Source of the DNA: Flavobacterium rhamnosiphilum
Lineage (GTDB): Bacteria; Bacteroidota; Bacteroidia; Flavobacteriales; Flavobacteriaceae
Direction of reading: 5' to 3'
Length of the DNA stretch: 64,000 nucleotides
Assembly: GCF_004349195.1 (NCBI RefSeq)
Contig: NZ_SMLG01000010.1
Coordinates: 85,063-149,062 of the forward strand
Part shown: in pieces, positions 60,829-64,000 of the stretch
How positions within the stretch are numbered: position 1 is the stretch's first letter
Layout: the number at the start of each line of letters is the position of its first letter
Translations under genes and position numbers: made by a program
Notes under the pieces: model-generated
Told to the model about the DNA's origin: nothing
What the model saw: the letters and a program-made list of their open reading frames with translations, nothing else
The model's database searches: none

Positions 60829-60896
60829 CTTACAGGAACTTATATTCCTTATATGGTTAGATTTTAAAACACATAAGAAATATAAGTTCATGTAAG
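60829..60896. repeat. Imperfect inverted repeat (aacttatattccttat type)
   Basis: Arms of 28 bases (60829-60856 and 60869-60896), matching at 24 positions, around a 12-base loop; core GAACTTATATT. A dispersed-type palindrome without a T run. Confidence 0.7.
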
Positions 60897-60929
60897 TTCT
60901 AAATTAGACAGACCGCTACTCTTAGACTA

Positions 60930-61370
60930 TTATTTCTTTCCAAATTTCCAGTCAAATTCATCTTTTTGATTGATAATGGCACCAATCTCAAATTTCACCA
61001 CCTCATCAAATTCCGTTTGAAAAATAATCCAGTTTTCCTCGTTGAAATAGTTTTCGAACGTGTCGAATTCTTCCTGAGTGAATTTCGTTATTCCTTTGAC
61101 AACCAAATCTTTTTTGACCTCGCTGATTTTTCTATTGATTATTTTATTCCCAAACAAATCCAGTTCCGCACTCGAAGCCACGATATAACCCAATTTGAAT
61201 TCTTCCTCCACATAGAAAGTCAAACGCATTTTTAGTTTGTTGTAGGCAAAAATCACATTATCATCTTCATCCTTGTAATTCCTGTCCGGTTTACCGTAAA
61301 TAGCGGTAACGTCATTTTGTTTCATTCCGAAAATGAGCTTGTCAATTCCGTTTTTTGGATTTATTTTCAT
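60930..61370 (-). CDS. Cytoplasmic protein of unknown function
   Basis: A 146-residue protein without signal or membrane segment: MKINPKNGIDKLIFGMKQNDVTAIYGKPDRNYKDEDDNVIFAYNKLKMRLTFYVEEEFKLGYIVASSAELDLFG... ending FKFGKK-like WKFGKK. The first stretch, LIFGMKQNDVTAIYGKPD followed by paired beta strands, resembles small conserved domains of unknown role that sense or inhibit peptidases and toxins, for example immunity-like proteins, but I cannot assign one. It is alone on the minus strand at the edge of the repeat-rich tail. Confidence 0.65.
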   Translation of the reverse strand: MKINPKNGIDKLIFGMKQNDVTAIYGKPDRNYKDEDDNVIFAYNKLKMRLTFYVEEEFKLGYIVASSAELDLFGNKIINRKISEVKKDLVVKGITKFTQEEFDTFENYFNEENWIIFQTEFDEVVKFEIGAIINQKDEFDWKFGKK

Positions 61371-61905
61371 ACGTAGTTTATATTTGTTTTTTAAAGGAAT
61401 ATGTAATTAATGACAGTTGATATTATTTTTGGATGTCATTGAACTTTGTTTCGCATAGCGCTACCGGGGTTTATTTCGAGTTTACGTTATGCTCATTTCA
61501 TATTCATTTATTTGACCGCAAAGTTCGCAAAGTTTTTCACAAAGTCCACTACCTTTTTTATTTAAAAATTAGCGGTACCGAAACACCAATCTCCATCCCG
61601 AAATTCAAAATTTGGGCGTGACCCGCTGAAAAAGCGGGTCGGGCTATACGTTTCAATCTCCCGAAGAAAAATCGGGAGGATTTTCACTGCTATCCCTCAC
61701 GCAGATCAACTGCAATGGCAATTCCAAAAATCAATATCCAACTTCAAACCAAAATTCCAATTTGTACTATTATTTTTATATATTTGATTTTAATAAAATA
61801 TGACGTTGTCAGACATAGCAACCCAATTTAAGGTGGATAAGTCGGACATCGTCAGACATATAAACAAGTTGTGTGCTATTTTAGAAATCCAGGAATTAAG
61901 AAACA
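61371..61905. other. 535-base spacer packed with repeat remnants
   Basis: It holds GCATAGCG...CGTTATGC (61453-61492), a small palindrome with one mismatch; an AAAGTTCGCAAAG-rich patch (61515-61545); hairpin ACCCGCTGAAAAAGCGGGT (61620-61638); CTCCCGA/TCGGGAG (61662-61678); direct repeats GTCAGACATA (61808-61817 and 61851-61860); and the right arm of a cassette-type repeat (61866-61884). Short open frames here (for example 61800-61985) look spurious. Confidence 0.55.
61868..61884 (+). repeat. Right-hand arm of a cassette-type repeat (R1)
   Basis: AGTTGTGTGCTATTTT nearly equals CGTTGTGTGCTATTTT at 62383-62398. Its left-hand partner (AGCACACAAC) is missing, so this is a partial boundary, as at the end of a cassette. 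Confidence 0.55.
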
Positions 61906-62304
61906 ATGAAAAAAATATTAATTATTACATTCCTAACATACTCAGTTATCGCATCAGCACAAACAAAAAAAATTCAATTTGTTAGAGGCGATTATCCTTC
62001 CAAAGATAAATTTGGATGGATAAAACTAGATAGAAGTAAAGTAGCTCGTGAAATATTAAATTTCAGAGGCGCTTGCTGTGACAATCCTGCACCGGAATTA
62101 ATGAATGCCGAAGTTGTAAATGATACGTTATACATTGATAAGGCAATCGAAGAACATGATAGACATGATAATGTAGGTATTTGTGGACAAACCATAATGC
62201 TAGTTATTGACACGATCGAACATCCTAATTACAAGAAGTTAATAATTAGTTATAAAAAATTAAAGTCAACAAAAAACCGAAAAATTCCACACATAAAAGG
62301 TTGA
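61906..62304 (+). CDS. Orphan exported protein in the cassette-like region
   Basis: A 132-residue protein with a signal peptide (ILIITFLTYSVIASAQ) and a mature part beginning KKIQFVRGDYPSKDKFGWIKLDRSKVAREILNFRGACCDNPAPELMNAEVVNDTLYIDKAIEEHDRHDNVGICGQTIM. Three cysteines (CC and C) and a HDRHD stretch could bind a metal. I do not recognise the family. It sits between R1 (61868-61884) and the attC-like palindrome R2 (62314-62393), forming a one-gene unit. Confidence 0.6.
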   Translation: MKKILIITFLTYSVIASAQTKKIQFVRGDYPSKDKFGWIKLDRSKVAREILNFRGACCDNPAPELMNAEVVNDTLYIDKAIEEHDRHDNVGICGQTIMLVIDTIEHPNYKKLIISYKKLKSTKNRKIPHIKG

Positions 62305-62313
62305 GATTAAAAC

Positions 62314-62393
62314 AGCACACAACAGCGGCTAAGCGCAATGCCTGCCGCAGGTGCAACACAGGCACTTCGCCTAGCCTCGGAACGTTGTGTGCT
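62314..62393. repeat. attC-like imperfect palindrome (R2)
   Basis: Outer arms AGCACACAAC (62314-62323) and GTTGTGTGCT (62384-62393) pair perfectly. Inner arms GGCTA/TAGCC, GCG/CGC and TGCCTG/CAGGCA pair with asymmetric unpaired bases (AGC against TCGGAAC), and a 14-base loop tops it. The outermost GTTGTGT matches the integron core GTTRRRY at all but one base. Layout and asymmetry are those of integron-cassette attC sites; no integrase is in the window. Confidence 0.65.
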
Positions 62394-62441
62394 ATTTTGC
62401 AGCAGGCTCAAGAGAAAGAGAATTTAAATAACAAATTACCT

Positions 62442-62825
62442 ATGAAAAAAGCATTCTCATTATTAATCATTTTTATTCTTATTTTTGGGTGTAAGGCACA
62501 AATAAAAGAATTTTCATTACTAGGAAAATGGAAACAAATTGAAAGATTAGGAAATAATGGAGCCAAAAATTTTAGTATCCCAATTGAAAACGGTATTACA
62601 ATCACCTTTGAAAATGGCAATATTATAACCGATAAGTTTGGTAAAAAAGGAACATATGAAATTAACGGAGAGCAACTGCATATCAAGTTTCCAAAGAGAG
62701 ATTATTTTTATCTTTTCTATCCTGATAAAAATGACTCTGAAAAAATGTATTTAAGTCCTGTCACCCCAGAATATCAAATTATTTGTGATGAAGGTTGTGC
62801 TGATGTTTATGAAAAAATAGAATAA
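62442..62825 (+). CDS. Lipocalin-like small lipoprotein in the cassette-like region
   Basis: A 127-residue protein. The ATG at 62442 begins MKKAFSLLIIFILIFGCKAQ, a lipoprotein signal with GC lipobox. The mature part, EFSLLGKWKQIERLGNNGAKNFSIPIENGITITFENGNIITDKFGKKGTYEINGEQLHIKF, is the one-G-W start and alternating strands of a small lipocalin-like (calycin) barrel. A longer frame from 62301 runs through the palindrome R2 and is not real. It starts 49 bases after R2 and is followed after eight bases by the next gene. Confidence 0.75.
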   Translation: MKKAFSLLIIFILIFGCKAQIKEFSLLGKWKQIERLGNNGAKNFSIPIENGITITFENGNIITDKFGKKGTYEINGEQLHIKFPKRDYFYLFYPDKNDSEKMYLSPVTPEYQIICDEGCADVYEKIE

Positions 62826-62833
62826 TTTTTATT

Positions 62834-63967
62834 ATGAATAATTTACGCTATTTTATTTTGTCCTTTTTTTATAGTATGCTATGCTTCTCTCAAGAATCAG
62901 ATTCCATTGCAATTTATCTCAAGGATGCCTGCCAACAAAAAAATGTCAATAATGCTAAAGTAACCTTGGAGGGATATAAAAAGAAACCCATAATTGCTAA
63001 ATACAATAGTACCAAAAAATATTACTATTTTGAGAATATTCCAATAGAATACAATACCATTTTTGTTACTCATAGTGATTTTGAAACAGAAGGCATACAA
63101 GAAAATAACGGCTTTCCTAAAAGAATTAATTTACAACTTAATTGCAAAGGAAACATCAGGGAAACCAGAACTAAAGAACTTGTTAGTAGTGAATTGAGAT
63201 CTGGGGTGAGTTATGCTGTATATAAAACAGATACAATTTTTACAGGAAGTGTTGTTGTTCGGGACAACTATAAAGTAAAAATTTCTATAAAAAAATCATA
63301 CAATTTATCATTTAATGAAGTAAAAAGAAAGATTGATTCCATAGTGATGCCTTATGGTTTAGAATATATTGACAATCTAGTTCCTGATATGTTTTTTGCT
63401 CATTTTAATGGGTTAATGATAAATAGTAATTCAGAAAAATCATTTTCCACACAATCACTAGACAAAACCAAATCAATGAGCGATTTACTTTTAGACCAAG
63501 AATCTATTTTAGGTTCATTTAATAAATATGGTGATTTTGTAAAAGACAGCCCTTATAGTTTTTGGGATTATTATTATTTCCAACTACTTTACCGAAAAAA
63601 GGACAAAACAGCATTTAGAGGAGATTCTGACTTGCTAATAAATGAAATTGAAGTAAACAATAAAGAGTTAATTCTTAACTTATTATATTATGATAAATTT
63701 TTCATTGGGGGCGACTATCCATTGAATATTTCTTGTAAAAATTTATCCAAATATGATAATCAAATTATGAACTATCAGTTTCTGAAAGATTATGACAATG
63801 ACTCTACCCGAGTTCTTTTTATGGATGAATATTTTGAGCATAGACCTATTTTTTTAGCTAAACATGAGCTTGACAAAATAATTGATGGGGAAGTTGTATA
63901 TGTCCCAGCTCCGCATCGGGATAGATCAAATTTTAACTATAAATTGGAACTATCAAAAAATAAATAA
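62834..63967 (+). CDS. Orphan exported protein in the cassette-like region
   Basis: A 377-residue protein with a signal peptide (MNNLRYFILSFFYSMLCFSQ). The N-terminal part reads AIYLKDACQQKNVNNAKVTLEGYKKKPIIAKYNSTKKYYYFENIPIEYNTIFVTHSDFE, a carboxypeptidase-regulatory-like beta sandwich; no domain is recognised further on (IDSIVMPYGLEYIDNLVPDMFFAHFN, DNDSTRVLFMDEYFEHRPIFLAKHELD). It is eight bases after the lipocalin-like gene and lies in the same cassette-like unit, which appears to end just beyond the stop with a second left-arm motif (63974-63985). Confidence 0.6.
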   Translation: MNNLRYFILSFFYSMLCFSQESDSIAIYLKDACQQKNVNNAKVTLEGYKKKPIIAKYNSTKKYYYFENIPIEYNTIFVTHSDFETEGIQENNGFPKRINLQLNCKGNIRETRTKELVSSELRSGVSYAVYKTDTIFTGSVVVRDNYKVKISIKKSYNLSFNEVKRKIDSIVMPYGLEYIDNLVPDMFFAHFNGLMINSNSEKSFSTQSLDKTKSMSDLLLDQESILGSFNKYGDFVKDSPYSFWDYYYFQLLYRKKDKTAFRGDSDLLINEIEVNNKELILNLLYYDKFFIGGDYPLNISCKNLSKYDNQIMNYQFLKDYDNDSTRVLFMDEYFEHRPIFLAKHELDKIIDGEVVYVPAPHRDRSNFNYKLELSKNK

Positions 63968-63973
63968 AAACAT

Positions 63974-64000
63974 CACACAACAGCTACTCCTATGTAAAGT
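63974..64000 (+). repeat. Left arm of a further attC-like repeat (R3, cut by window edge)
   Basis: ATCACACAACAGCTAC follows the stop at 63967 and repeats the left arm AGCACACAACAGCGGC of R2 with only a few differences. The right half lies beyond the window. Confidence 0.5.

Noticed and set aside
61800..61985. 61-residue frame starting MTLSDIATQFKVDKSD, possibly a helix-turn-helix protein
   Set aside because: It runs through the GTCAGACATA direct repeats and the cassette-type arm and overlaps the start of the exported-protein gene; it has no partner or conserved look, so it is likely spurious.

Overview
The window looks like chromosomal DNA of a Flavobacterium-type member of the Bacteroidota. 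Supporting signs are: AT-rich sequence; many candidate promoters with the Bacteroidota -7 box TAnnTTTG close upstream of starts; a gldI-type gliding lipoprotein; a subtilase with a type IX secretion C-terminal domain; a BatA-type protein; and families common in flavobacteria (DUF3810, DUF4834, DUF4268, DUF3820, YfhO). No rRNA or tRNA gene, insertion sequence, prophage or CRISPR array was recognised. Almost everything is read by eye; family names come from motif recognition, not from searches.

Layout. 1-9.6 kb: a truncated lactonase, a BatA-like protein, a dihydroorotase homologue that has lost its metal ligands, a thioesterase/esterase, a PhnP-like metallo-hydrolase, a conserved 486-residue protein of unknown role, peroxiredoxin bcp and endonuclease III nth. 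9.6-22 kb: an ECF sigma factor with a small companion gene, uvrA, then a minus-strand envelope polysaccharide-type cluster (DUF4834, YfhO, glycosyltransferase, flippase), an outer-membrane protein and a GNAT protein. 22-31 kb: an alpha-oxoamine synthase possibly used for sulfonolipid or sphingolipid synthesis, an M28 peptidase, a NYN/OST-HTH protein, about 1 kb holding three tandem structured small-RNA genes, rdgB, a DEAD-box helicase, and small genes. 31-45 kb: pepD, a DUF3810 protein, NDH-2, a second ECF sigma factor with a translationally coupled membrane protein, plsC-like and Nudix genes, a nitronate-monooxygenase-like enzyme, the T9SS subtilase and mnmA. 45-53 kb: minus-strand housekeeping genes yidC, pyrG, osmC-like, a LysM/periplasmic-binding fusion, and guaA. 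53-61 kb: two tandem secreted paralogues, a RidA protein, a CLC channel, an NrnA-like phosphoesterase, gldI and two tandem cyclophilin-FKBP double isomerases. 61-64 kb: repeat-rich DNA and small orphan secreted proteins separated by attC-like imperfect palindromes, resembling a gene-cassette array that runs off the window.

The two most notable non-coding structures are (a) three tandem ~138-nt minus-strand RNA genes at 26.2-27.06 kb, each with a conserved upstream element, a TATCTTTG promoter, a covarying 5'/3' closing stem and an intrinsic terminator, and (b) the cassette-like tail from about 61.86 kb. Other notable points are the apparently dead dihydroorotase, the endonuclease III without its iron-sulphur cysteines, a perfect 28-bp palindrome that supplies the first possible start codon of a glycosyltransferase, and the immunophilin cluster next to gldI.
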